Assembly: GCF_014779765.1 (NCBI RefSeq)
Contig: NZ_JACXZA010000006.1
Location: forward strand, 372,001 to 436,000
DNA: 64,000 bases
Direction: 5' to 3'
Source of the DNA: Paenibacillus terricola
GTDB taxonomy: Bacteria > Bacillota > Bacilli > Paenibacillales > Paenibacillaceae
In this document: positions 24,247 to 32,529 of the stretch, piece by piece
Layout: the number at the start of each line of letters is the position of its first letter
Numbering within the stretch: position 1 is the stretch's first letter
Position numbers and translations under genes: made by a program
Notes under the pieces: model-generated
Told to the model about the DNA's origin: nothing
Database searches by the model: none
The model's input: the letters and a program-made list of their open reading frames with translations, nothing else

Positions 24247-25602
24247 TTATTTCCAGTTCGGATCGTTTGCCGTTTTGGCTTGCTGCGCCCGCCTCTTGTC
24301 GATGTTCTTCAGCACATCCTTGGCCGACATTTGTTTGCCCATCATAGCCGCCATGTCCTTGCCGATATCCATCCATTGCGGATTCAAATAATTGATGGCC
24401 GTTTGATATACCGTACCCGACTTTTTGCCGTAGGCATCGAAGAACGTCTTCTGTTCTTCGGTGAACTTGGCATTCACACCCGAGAAGTTCAGCGTCGTGA
24501 ATTTCGGCTCGTTATCGAGCAAGTACTGGAGATTGTCCTGCTGCGCCAAGAATGCGAAATACTGCTTGGCTTCCTCGATATGCTTCGAGCTGCTTGAAAT
24601 AAACTTGCTCGGAGCGGCAGGGTTAACGTTAAGGTCTTGGTTATCGTTAAGCGGAATCGGGAAAAATCCGTAGTCCGAGGCTTTGCTGCCCGAGACGGCT
24701 TTCTCTATTTGAGCAGGCAGGCCGATGTTATAGACGGTCATTGCATATTTGCCGCTTGCCATGTTCTTCTCTGTATCCGCATACGTATTGGAGAAGGCGT
24801 TGTCGCCGAGATAGCCCTTTTGCACAAGTTCATTGAATTGCGTGAGCGATTGCTCTAGAACGGCCGCATTTTCAAATTTCTCCTCGTTGTTGATCAGCTT
24901 GTTCGCAAGCCCCGGATCCTGTTCCTCGTACCTGACGCCGAGTTCAGGGAACCATAACACATGATGCCATCCATCCGAGACCGGCTCATAGATCGGCGTG
25001 ACGCCGGAAGCCTTAATCGCTTCGCAGTCCTTGAGGAACTCGTCATAGCTCTTCGGAACGCTTAAGCCAAGCTTCTCGAATATCGGCTTGTTGTAGACGA
25101 TGATCCAGCTGGCGCTAGGATCCCAGATCGTCATCGCATAGACCTTGGATTTCCAAGTCGATTGCTCTATGAAGAGCGGATCTTCTCTTTTCACCCATTC
25201 TTCGTTCGTCAGGTCGACTGCGTTGTTCTCGACGTCATATAGCGAGCCCAGATCGAATTTGCCGCTTTGTCCGCCGAAAATATCAGGCGCTTCGCCGGCA
25301 GCCATCTTCGCCTTCAGCACGTTGGAATATTGATCCGACGGAACGATCTGATAATCAATATGAATGCCCGTCTGTTCTTCGAACTTCTCCGCAAGCTTCA
25401 TCTCCGGGTCTTTAATCCAATCCTGGCTTGCCAGGTAGGACAAGGTTACATTCTTCTTCTTCTCCGCGCTTGGTGCAGCGGGCTCCTTCGTCTCGGAGTT
25501 CGTGTCTTGGGATGCAGAGCCGCCGCTGTCGGAATTGCCGCATGCGCTGAGCATTCCGCCTACAAGACCAAGAACCAGAAACATGCTAAGTGCTTTCTTC
25601 AT
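24247..25602 (-). CDS. Extracellular sugar-binding lipoprotein of the GH31 operon
   Basis: A 451-residue family-1 receptor. The signal ends in lipobox MLSAC (Cys21), followed by a Ser/Glu/Pro-rich linker to about residue 50. The mature domain shows KLAEKFEEQTGIHIDYQIVP, KMAAGEAPDIFGGQSGKFD, IIVYNKPIFEKLGLSVPKSY and MASGKYAMTVYNIGLPAQIE, the usual periplasmic-binding-protein fold. It is the first gene of the transporter operon and divergent from a two-component pair. The leader carries a cre-like site and a promoter with a poor -35 box, suggesting CcpA repression and activator dependence. The exact sugar is unknown. Confidence 0.9.
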   Translation of the reverse strand: MKKALSMFLVLGLVGGMLSACGNSDSGGSASQDTNSETKEPAAPSAEKKKNVTLSYLASQDWIKDPEMKLAEKFEEQTGIHIDYQIVPSDQYSNVLKAKMAAGEAPDIFGGQSGKFDLGSLYDVENNAVDLTNEEWVKREDPLFIEQSTWKSKVYAMTIWDPSASWIIVYNKPIFEKLGLSVPKSYDEFLKDCEAIKASGVTPIYEPVSDGWHHVLWFPELGVRYEEQDPGLANKLINNEEKFENAAVLEQSLTQFNELVQKGYLGDNAFSNTYADTEKNMASGKYAMTVYNIGLPAQIEKAVSGSKASDYGFFPIPLNDNQDLNVNPAAPSKFISSSSKHIEEAKQYFAFLAQQDNLQYLLDNEPKFTTLNFSGVNAKFTEEQKTFFDAYGKKSGTVYQTAINYLNPQWMDIGKDMAAMMGKQMSAKDVLKNIDKRRAQQAKTANDPNWK

Positions 25603-25630
25603 AGAAACTCCCCTTTTCTATCGTTATTAT

Positions 25631-25644
25631 TGAAAACGCATTCA
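25631..25644. promoter_or_regulatory. Candidate CcpA cre site
   Basis: TGAAAACGCATTCA matches the cre consensus at all but one position, with perfect TGAA/TTCA arms. It lies between the predicted transcription start and the binding-protein ATG, where CcpA would block elongation. Confidence 0.55.
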
Positions 25645-25659
25645 TCATGCTGCACTATC

Positions 25660-25688
25660 ATTATATAAATGCGCTTACATCTTCTCCA
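25660..25688 (-). promoter_or_regulatory. Candidate activator-dependent promoter of the GH31 transporter operon
   Basis: A perfect TATAAT on the minus strand (25665-25660). The hexamer 17 bases upstream is TGGAGA, a poor -35 box, which fits activation by the divergent YesN-type regulator. Confidence 0.4.
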
Positions 25689-25800
25689 TGCAGAGGTTTG
25701 TGCGTTTCTTTGCACAATATTTCCGAGGGTTGACAACGATTTCATCTTGCATGCACAATGTAAAACACAACTACTCAAGATTATGGGAGACCGCTGCGAT

Positions 25801-27645
25801 ATGATAAGGAAGCCTCGCTCCATTCATATGACCTTATTCCTTACCTACTCGTCGATTATTGTGATCGGCATTTCCTTACTGTTCTCGCTTTTCCACTTAT
25901 GGTCTTCCAATCTATTGAAAACAAAAGCGTTCGACTCCATCTCGGAGCTCTCGTCATCGCTGCAGACGCAGCTTGATCTGGAGGTGCAGAAGCTGGATTC
26001 CGTTTCTGTCAGCATTTTATACTCCAATCTCATTTCAGACCGCATCTCGGCCTTCGATACGTCGAGCGGCAGCGAGATGTTGAATGCGCCGCCATTGAAT
26101 TCAGGCGATCGAATGAATAAACCGATTACGGACATTTATGATATTCTGGTTGCCTTGGTCGGTCCCTCCTACCCCGTTCAACAGGTCTATTTGCACTTAT
26201 TTTCCGGCACCTCGATCGGAGTCGGCTTCGATAACAGCCAGAAGAAGGTCGATGTCAAGAGCCAACCCTGGTATGCGGCGGTAGAAAAGAACAAGAAGAA
26301 GAAAGTGCTTGCCTTGTCCCAATCAGGCTACAGCTCCGTTAATTTAAAAAATAATGTATCGCTATCCTTGTACCGCTACTTCTCGGACAAATACGATGAA
26401 CCCAAAGGCATCGTGGAAGTGAAGCAGAGCTATAACAAGGTTTTCAGCAGCTTTATCCAGCTTGCGCAGAATGATCCGTCCCTCGAGCAGGTCATCATTT
26501 ATTCCGATGCCGGCGAAATCATATACCCTTACGATTCATCCCTGTCGGACCGTCAAATCGTCAATAGCATCATGCGCAATCCGGCCAATCTCTTCTCGTC
26601 CGATCAGCGCACCTATATTACCAACCCGGAGACGAAGGATAAAGTATTGCTTACAATCAAGCATTCGGACCTGACGAACTGGAATATCGCGGTCATGATC
26701 TCGAACCAGTCTCTGCTCTCTCCGCTTAATAAATTTACGCGATTGGCGGTCTTGGTTACGCTTCTCATCTTAGCTCTACTCATCATTATGTCGTACTTCG
26801 CATCCAAGAGAATGACAAGTCCATTAAGCAAGCTGAATCAAACAATTAAGGCAATGAGCCTCGAATCGCTTGTATCCGGTTCCGTTATAGAGCTTAACAG
26901 CGGCCTAAACGAATGGGATCGGCTGAATGCTTCTTTCGTGAAGATGAATGCCAGGCTCAAAGAGTCCTTCGATCAGTTGCTCCTTGCTCAATCGCAGGAG
27001 CTTCAAGCTCGAATGACCGCGCTCCAATCGCAGATGAATCCGCATTTCCTGTACAATTCGCTTGCGACGATTAGCGCCATGGCTTATGAACAAATGAACG
27101 AAGAGATCATTGTCATGTGCGATAACTTGTCCGACATGATGAGGTATATCGGCGCCGATGAATCGGCTCTGGTCGATATGCAGACGGAAATCCAATATAC
27201 CGACATGTACATCACTTGCATGAAGCTCCGTTATGGAGATATGCTGTCATGCGCCATTGACTTGGAATCGTCGATCAATCGCATTCAAATCCCGAAAATC
27301 ATGATTCAGCCGTTGGTTGAAAATGCATTGAAATACGGCACGAGAACAAGTCCTCCTTGGGCGATCACGGTCAGCGGCAGAATCGTCGATAATCGGTGGA
27401 TTATCGACGTAACGGATAACGGGCCGGGCTTCGATGAGAAGGAAATATCCCGCATCTATGAGCAAATTAACGAGATTGAACAGAACAATGTGCTTCCAGC
27501 CCTCCAATTGCATGGGATGGGATTGCTTAACGTATTCATCCGCTTGAAGCTGCACTATCGAAACCTTATGTATTTCGATATTCGGAACTTGCCTGAACGA
27601 GGCGCCGTCGTCTCGATCGGCGGTCCATTGCATATGAAGAGATAA
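25801..27645 (+). CDS. YesM-type sensor histidine kinase of the GH31 transporter locus
   Basis: The start is set at the ATG at 25801 (GGGAG upstream), giving 614 residues; the longer frame adds an unlikely Cys-rich leader. The kinase opens with a basic stretch and a membrane helix (LFLTYSSIIVIGISLLFSLF). An extracellular sensor domain and a second helix (LAVLVTLLILALLIIMSYFA) follow. The HAMP region is next, then the His motif QMNPHFLYNSLATISAMAYE and the ATPase boxes PLVENALKYG, VTDNGPGF and GMGLLNVFIRLKL. It is divergent from the transporter operon and 17 bases from its regulator. It probably senses the transported oligosaccharide. Confidence 0.9.
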   Translation: MIRKPRSIHMTLFLTYSSIIVIGISLLFSLFHLWSSNLLKTKAFDSISELSSSLQTQLDLEVQKLDSVSVSILYSNLISDRISAFDTSSGSEMLNAPPLNSGDRMNKPITDIYDILVALVGPSYPVQQVYLHLFSGTSIGVGFDNSQKKVDVKSQPWYAAVEKNKKKKVLALSQSGYSSVNLKNNVSLSLYRYFSDKYDEPKGIVEVKQSYNKVFSSFIQLAQNDPSLEQVIIYSDAGEIIYPYDSSLSDRQIVNSIMRNPANLFSSDQRTYITNPETKDKVLLTIKHSDLTNWNIAVMISNQSLLSPLNKFTRLAVLVTLLILALLIIMSYFASKRMTSPLSKLNQTIKAMSLESLVSGSVIELNSGLNEWDRLNASFVKMNARLKESFDQLLLAQSQELQARMTALQSQMNPHFLYNSLATISAMAYEQMNEEIIVMCDNLSDMMRYIGADESALVDMQTEIQYTDMYITCMKLRYGDMLSCAIDLESSINRIQIPKIMIQPLVENALKYGTRTSPPWAITVSGRIVDNRWIIDVTDNGPGFDEKEISRIYEQINEIEQNNVLPALQLHGMGLLNVFIRLKLHYRNLMYFDIRNLPERGAVVSIGGPLHMKR

Positions 27646-27662
27646 AGATAGGGGGAGAAACG

Positions 27663-28433
27663 ATGAAACCGATCTCCATCATCGTAGCCGAAGACGAGCC
27701 CTTGCTGCTTCGAACGCTAGTCCATCAAATCCAGCGGACCGACGCTTCCTTTCAGGTCATTCTGGCCGCAATCGACGGCGAGCGCGTTCTTCAATTTATG
27801 AAAGACACGCAAGTGCCCGATGTCATTATTACGGATATCCATATGCCCATGATGGACGGCATCGACTTAATCAAGACGGTAGACCGAGATTATCCGATTG
27901 TCAAAAAGATCATTATAAGCGGCTACAGCGAATTTGAATACGCGCAGCAGGCGCTCAAATTGAATGTCAGCGATTATTTGCTCAAGCCGGTTAAAAAGCA
28001 AGAGCTCGAGGATATGCTGGCGAAGCTGAAATTAACGATCGAAAACGAGCGCTCGGCTTTAAAATCCCCAAAGCTGCTAACCAGTCGTCAATACTCGCCG
28101 GAGGAGATCGTGAAAGCAGTGGCCGCCTTCATTAAGGCCAATTACACGCAAGAGCTTCTTCTTGAGGATATCGCTCGGCAATTCAACATCAATGCATCGC
28201 ATTTAAGCAAAATTTTTCTGAAATATACCGGCGAGCCGCCCTCCAAATATATCATGTCGCTGCGAATCAACGATGCCAAGCATTTGCTTTCCCTGCACAA
28301 CGAGTTTTCCGTGAAAGAGGTAGGCGAGGTCGTCGGCTATCCGGATCCGTTCTATTTTAGTCGCATATTTAAGCAGTGCACAGGAATGACGCCAACAGAC
28401 TATAAGAACCGACTTTCTAAGCAGGATAACTAG
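27663..28433 (+). CDS. Short YesN-type response regulator (receiver plus AraC domain)
   Basis: A 256-residue regulator behind GGGGGAGAAACG. The receiver domain (1-120) has Asp58 in PDVIITDIHMPMMDG. After a linker of only about 35 residues comes the AraC DNA-binding domain (LLEDIARQFNINASHLSKIF; VGEVVGYPDPFYFSRIFKQC). The other two regulators of this type in the window carry 200-250 residues between these domains, so this is a compact form. The partner kinase is directly upstream. Expected target: the divergent transporter/GH31 promoter. Confidence 0.9.
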   Translation: MKPISIIVAEDEPLLLRTLVHQIQRTDASFQVILAAIDGERVLQFMKDTQVPDVIITDIHMPMMDGIDLIKTVDRDYPIVKKIIISGYSEFEYAQQALKLNVSDYLLKPVKKQELEDMLAKLKLTIENERSALKSPKLLTSRQYSPEEIVKAVAAFIKANYTQELLLEDIARQFNINASHLSKIFLKYTGEPPSKYIMSLRINDAKHLLSLHNEFSVKEVGEVVGYPDPFYFSRIFKQCTGMTPTDYKNRLSKQDN

Positions 28434-28447
28434 CGATAAACAAACAA

Positions 28448-28492
28448 GGAGGGTATCCCCAGTCACCTATTGTAACTGATGGAGTACCCTCC
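28448..28492. terminator. Hairpin between convergent regulator and YcaO genes
   Basis: GGAGGGTA pairs with TACCCTCC, extended inward with interruptions (CCC-A-GT / ACTG-A-TGG). It sits between two converging genes and may end both transcripts, though no long T-run follows. Confidence 0.5.
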
Positions 28493-28512
28493 CTCGAATG
28501 ACTATCCTTATT

Positions 28513-30444
28513 CTATGGAAACGGATGCGGATAAGGGTTAAGCTCCTCAGGCGACAGCCGATGATCCGTATATCCCAGTTTCATCGGTACCTCTAATACT
28601 CTGTCGAGGCCGACTAATCGGGTAAACTGGTGTCCGAACGTCATCGGCAGCATTCCCGGTATCAGCACTTTGACGCAGTGAAGGCCGTTGCGGAGCGTCT
28701 CGCTCGATGACTGATCGATGACGATGACATCCAGTTTCAAGCTGCGAAACGTCTGTAGAACTTGAAGCAGATCATCTGTTAAATCATCATTCATCCAGAC
28801 TGAACTGAACTCTTCCTGGAACGTCCGCGTCGGCCGCTGTTCATCCAGTAGAAATCCAAGCCGCTCCTCCGATTGCGGCAAGCTGTATAGCAGGGCATGA
28901 TCCTCCATGCTCTGAACGAGGGAAGCGTCATGAAACATAGCCTCTGCCTCTTCCTGCCGCTCGTGCCAACGTCCCTCCATCCTTGTAATCGTGACAGCCA
29001 ACTCATGTATAGCACCCTTAGCAGCACGAATCGGATCCAGATGAGCCCCCGCAGCGCAGACAAGGTTCAATCGCTGATCCGCTCCTCCCTTCGCTGCTGC
29101 CCAGATGCTTGGAATCCCGTTCTCCATCGTCGTGTTATATAGCTGCACGTCGTATCCAGATACTGCTCTTAAACGCTCGATCATCAGCATGAGTTCCTTG
29201 TCTCCCGAGGAACGATAATCGAGCCGAGGTACAGGCAGTCTAGCGTACCAAGTCATCAAGAACGAATCTCGTTCAACGACCTCTAATAAGCCGTACAAGA
29301 TCGCTTCCTCCAGACTACCCCCAATCGCGCAACCGTTGGAGGTCTCATAAACAAAGCCCCCTTCAAAGCCGAAACTGTAATAGCCCAGCCGCTCAGGGAC
29401 TAGAATCGGACGTTCCTGTAGAAACGAATATCCCCAGACCCATGACATTGCAGCGGAAGGATCATAAGGGGCGAAGGGAAATTCCGGCTGCTCGAACTGC
29501 TCCTGTACATGAAACCCCACCTGTGACGGATCCATCGCTGTGTCTTTCAGGTTGGAATAGCTGTCGTATACAACCGTTCGTTTGCCCCGGGGAGCGAAGC
29601 CGCAATATCGTTCTAATCCTTCCAAGATGGCAGCTAACTCGCTATCTGCATAACAGTGGGAATGACCGCCTGTCACCTCGTTAAACATGCTTGTAGGAAG
29701 GTTTACAGCGCTGCTAGCAAAAGCAGATAGAAGGTCAAACTGCTTGCCGTTTAATAGTCCGGTTCGGTTATCCCAATAATCCTTAGCCAGTACCTTCTGC
29801 AGATCACTCATCGAACGGCTGCGATATTGATTCCGACTCAACTTCATGCTCGATCTTAGTATAATTTGGGCTGACTCCATCGAATCTTCCGGCAATTGGC
29901 TGCACACCGGACAATTGGACTCTGGCAAGACGCGATGGATTGTGGTGCTCATCGTATCAAGGTTAACGATATAAATGCCGCCCTCGGAATGCGCTTCTTC
30001 ACCTCGTAGTGCCCTCGCCACTTCTTCAGAGAGAATGCAGGCCAAATGTCGTAATCCCGAAGGGGACAGCTCTTCGAGAGGCGGCGGAGTAAGATCGGGA
30101 AAGACCAGATTCATTAGCTCATCCTCTATCTCCCCGCCGTCGCGTCCCGCTCTGGAACGCCTGATTTCCGCACATTGGGAACAACCGGGTTTCCCGGGAC
30201 GGGTTAGCGGTCCCACCACTCCTTCTCCTCTAGACACATAACAGCATATCCAAGGAATGCTAAGCGGCTGCAGTATCTCTCCTGCTTCAAGATGAATGGA
30301 GGCGCTCCCTCCCAACACCAATGCCAATCCAGCAGAGGGCGGAATATCACTGAAATCCGGTCTTCGCACGGTGTCGGTCCAAGTTAAATGTTTGCACACC
30401 GTATCCGCGAGCGGCCCTTCTCCAATAACCGCTACTGTATGCAT
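28513..30444 (-). CDS. Fused cyclodehydratase: E1-like leader-binding domain plus YcaO (SagD-type)
   Basis: A 643-residue TOMM (thiazole/oxazole-modified microcin) maturase. Residues 1-190 form the E1-like/ocin-ThiF-like part with two CxxC pairs (Cys88/Cys91 and Cys178/Cys181), typical of the zinc-binding SagC-like half. Residues about 200-640 are the YcaO half, with SELAAILEGLERYCGF (268-283), SNGCAIGGSLEEAILYGLLE (369-388) and VVERDSFLMTWY. It ends in PYPHPFP, the Pro-rich C-terminus typical of azoline-forming YcaO enzymes. It would convert Cys/Ser/Thr to azolines using ATP. It overlaps the upstream partner gene by 13 bases. No separate SagB-like oxidase is seen. Confidence 0.85.
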   Translation of the reverse strand: MHTVAVIGEGPLADTVCKHLTWTDTVRRPDFSDIPPSAGLALVLGGSASIHLEAGEILQPLSIPWICCYVSRGEGVVGPLTRPGKPGCSQCAEIRRSRAGRDGGEIEDELMNLVFPDLTPPPLEELSPSGLRHLACILSEEVARALRGEEAHSEGGIYIVNLDTMSTTIHRVLPESNCPVCSQLPEDSMESAQIILRSSMKLSRNQYRSRSMSDLQKVLAKDYWDNRTGLLNGKQFDLLSAFASSAVNLPTSMFNEVTGGHSHCYADSELAAILEGLERYCGFAPRGKRTVVYDSYSNLKDTAMDPSQVGFHVQEQFEQPEFPFAPYDPSAAMSWVWGYSFLQERPILVPERLGYYSFGFEGGFVYETSNGCAIGGSLEEAILYGLLEVVERDSFLMTWYARLPVPRLDYRSSGDKELMLMIERLRAVSGYDVQLYNTTMENGIPSIWAAAKGGADQRLNLVCAAGAHLDPIRAAKGAIHELAVTITRMEGRWHERQEEAEAMFHDASLVQSMEDHALLYSLPQSEERLGFLLDEQRPTRTFQEEFSSVWMNDDLTDDLLQVLQTFRSLKLDVIVIDQSSSETLRNGLHCVKVLIPGMLPMTFGHQFTRLVGLDRVLEVPMKLGYTDHRLSPEELNPYPHPFP

Positions 30445-31967
30445 GAGGAAACCTCCTCACATAGCATAATGCCAACCACCTTAATCGACCCGTCTCTCCA
30501 GATTGACTCACACCTTAGATCGAAGACCTCCAGGTCTATACGATGCTCATTCAAAGTCTGAACAGCAGATCGAACCCATAGTGCATTATCGATAAGACTA
30601 GCAGCGGAGATCGTAATGCTCTCGGGTCTCTGCTGGTGTTCATTCCATAACACAGAAGAAACGGGGGCAGCCTCCGTTTTCATCAAAGCTTTGTGCAGCG
30701 ATTGGCGAAGCGCAAGCGTTCGATTAAGGTTAACGCCGCCATACCAAGAATCACCCGAGTTAACCCATACGACCGGAAAACCGAGCAACGATTCGCCGGA
30801 TGCGATTACGGGTTCGCCCTCTAGGATACTTAAAGCCTCTTTATAAAACCGGCATTGGATATCTTCAATTCGGGCACATTCCATGGGCGTGAGAATCAGT
30901 TCTTGTTGAATAGTTCGTTTGCCCAACTCTTGAGATAAATAAGCACTCAGCCCGCGTCTAACGGCTTCGGCGAAGGTGAGCCCTGCTCCGATATGGATGT
31001 TTTCCTGCTGACGCGAGAGCGGCTCAGGAACTAGCAGCGGCACCATGCGAGCCGTGTAAGCTTCAAGCCCTGCAAGCGCTGACTCACGCCGAGCCTCTAC
31101 ATGTGTAAAACCACTGCATACGATAGCCGGAAGTCTCGAAGCTTCTTCAGATAGCGGGTCATCAGGATGGACGAGACACTGCGCCAACGGGAGCTGGTTC
31201 AATGCCCCTTCCCCCCAAACGTGGAAAATGCCCGACACCTCTGAGGTCATGCTGCCGAACCAAGTAAACCATTCCTCTGTATCAGGTTCATGATCAGCTC
31301 CGAGATTAAGCTCGAGATCCATAATCGAGCAGCCAAGCTTATGTCCGGATAGGAGCGGATGAAGATGAATCGGATGCCAGCTGCCTTCTAACGTGCGGGG
31401 ATTCAGGAGATAGCAATGATTTCTGCAATTTGGTTCACCGGCCATCCATTTATGCCATTCATTCACGATGAGATTCGATAATAAGGTTGAAGTCGCGGCC
31501 GAATAAGGCCGCCAGTCCGCCTTAACAATGGATCTTTGCACGCACCTCCAAGCGGACTCCCAGCAACCGTCTTCTTCCGGGTCTAACAGCGGTCCAGCCA
31601 ACCCTATTCCTTGCAAGCCCATAGCAGGGAGCAGCGGCTTCTTTTGTGCCAAACAAGCGGCCCGAAGCATCTGGAATTCCTCTAGGTCACCATGCTGAGC
31701 GGCATATAGGATAAAGGAGTACGGTCGAACCGCAGCCTCCCAATCCACCTTATTGCCTTCTGCTGCTTCTAGGATATTCAGCGCTGCCTCCGAATCGCTG
31801 AGCAGCGCCTGTTCCAATATGATCTTAAGCTCCCCTATGTCTGTAGGCTGCGTGTTCGTTACATGCACGGTGATATTGGATAAACCTGACTCATACCATC
31901 CCTGAACAAGCGCGATCAGGATTGCTCCGGAACCAACCGCAAGTACCCCTTCACCATGAGAAGACAT
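30432..31967 (-). CDS. Thiazole-containing bacteriocin maturation protein (ocin ThiF-like)
   Basis: A 511-residue protein behind GGAGGTAACAGA. The N-terminus GEGVLAVGSGAILIALVQGW looks like a ThiF/E1-type Rossmann start. Other segments include PYSFILYAAQHGDLEEFQML, LLPAMGLQGIGLAGPLLDPE, LIVNEWHKWMAG and IVCSGFTHVEARRESALAGL. This fits the family described as 'putative thiazole-containing bacteriocin maturation protein', found beside SagD-type genes in heterocycloanthracin-like loci of Bacilli. It is first in a two-gene operon with the fused YcaO enzyme. The likely role is substrate peptide recognition or modification. The family call is from memory of its motifs, moderately sure. Confidence 0.7.
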   Translation of the reverse strand: MSSHGEGVLAVGSGAILIALVQGWYESGLSNITVHVTNTQPTDIGELKIILEQALLSDSEAALNILEAAEGNKVDWEAAVRPYSFILYAAQHGDLEEFQMLRAACLAQKKPLLPAMGLQGIGLAGPLLDPEEDGCWESAWRCVQRSIVKADWRPYSAATSTLLSNLIVNEWHKWMAGEPNCRNHCYLLNPRTLEGSWHPIHLHPLLSGHKLGCSIMDLELNLGADHEPDTEEWFTWFGSMTSEVSGIFHVWGEGALNQLPLAQCLVHPDDPLSEEASRLPAIVCSGFTHVEARRESALAGLEAYTARMVPLLVPEPLSRQQENIHIGAGLTFAEAVRRGLSAYLSQELGKRTIQQELILTPMECARIEDIQCRFYKEALSILEGEPVIASGESLLGFPVVWVNSGDSWYGGVNLNRTLALRQSLHKALMKTEAAPVSSVLWNEHQQRPESITISAASLIDNALWVRSAVQTLNEHRIDLEVFDLRCESIWRDGSIKVVGIMLCEEVSSCIQ

Positions 31968-32220
31968 TCTGTTACCTCCGTCCCTGGCATGACAAGCTTA
32001 TGAAGTTCTTAAGATCATGCCGCTATCTCCGCACCATAAATCTATTGTTAAAACTATGACGTCCCACCTTTGTCTTACCACATAAGAATTGACTGGTATT
32101 CGAGTTACGTGAGTAAAGTGTTGCTCAACACTAGTCGTTAAACAGATAGCTTGTCACAACGAATGATCCCTTCCATTCGCCCATTTTGTTCATGTGCCCG
32201 CTCCACGATCAGCATGAACT

Positions 32221-32228
32221 CATACAAT
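32221..32228 (+). promoter_or_regulatory. Possible sporulation-type -10 box
   Basis: CATACAAT fits the CATANNNT -10 pattern of sigma-E/sigma-K promoters and lies 30 bases before the small peptide gene. No good -35 element is visible, so this is weak. Confidence 0.25.
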
Positions 32229-32257
32229 GCTTCTGAAGCAAGAAAGGAGGAAGACAA

Positions 32258-32392
32258 ATGGGATTTTTAGGTGGCGCAGGTGGCTATAGCTGTAGCTGTA
32301 GCTGCAGCTGTGCAGGTGGATTTTCTTCCATTGGTGTAATTCTTGTACTTTTCATACTGCTGGTTATTATTCTCCGTGCAGTTGTCTGCTAA
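32258..32392 (+). CDS. 44-residue YjcZ-like membrane peptide with Ser-Cys tract; candidate TOMM substrate
   Basis: A strong AAAGGAGG precedes the ATG at 32258 and an intrinsic terminator follows. The peptide has a Gly-rich start (MGFLGGAGGY), then SCSCSCSC, AGGF, and a hydrophobic helix SIGVILVLFILLVIILRA ending VVC. The Gly-rich start plus V-L-F-I-L-L-x-I-I helix is the mark of tiny YjcZ-type sporulation peptides in Bacilli. The four Ser-Cys repeats are unusual and are the residues a YcaO enzyme would cyclise. The gene is divergent from the two maturation genes, 290 bases away. Two readings are open: an ordinary spore peptide, or the azole-modified precursor. Confidence 0.6.
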   Translation: MGFLGGAGGYSCSCSCSCAGGFSSIGVILVLFILLVIILRAVVC

Positions 32393-32405
32393 TTGATCGC
32401 ACAAC

Positions 32406-32437
32406 GCCCGGCTGCTAATGCAGTCCGGGCTTTTTTT
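32406..32437 (+). terminator. Rho-independent terminator after the Ser-Cys peptide gene
   Basis: GCCCGG-CTGC pairs with GCAG-T-CCGGGC around TAAT and is followed by seven T residues. Confidence 0.9.
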
Positions 32438-32469
32438 AAGTGATAGATACAATACGCAAGTTTCCGTAA

Positions 32470-32505
32470 CAAATAAGCCGGCCATCCTCTAGCGGATGCC
32501 CGGCT
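32470..32505 (-). terminator. Terminator after the Gfo/Idh/MocA operon
   Basis: AGCCGG-G-CATCC pairs with GGATG-G-CCGGCT with one mismatch. The minus strand continues TATTTGTT. Confidence 0.65.
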
Positions 32506-32529
32506 GTTGTGCTGCTTAGTGCTTTGCTC

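Noticed and set aside
32288-32322. Simple repeat of (AGCTGT/AGCTGC)
   Set aside because: This short tandem is just the coding sequence of the Ser-Cys tract in the 44-residue peptide, not an independent repeat element.
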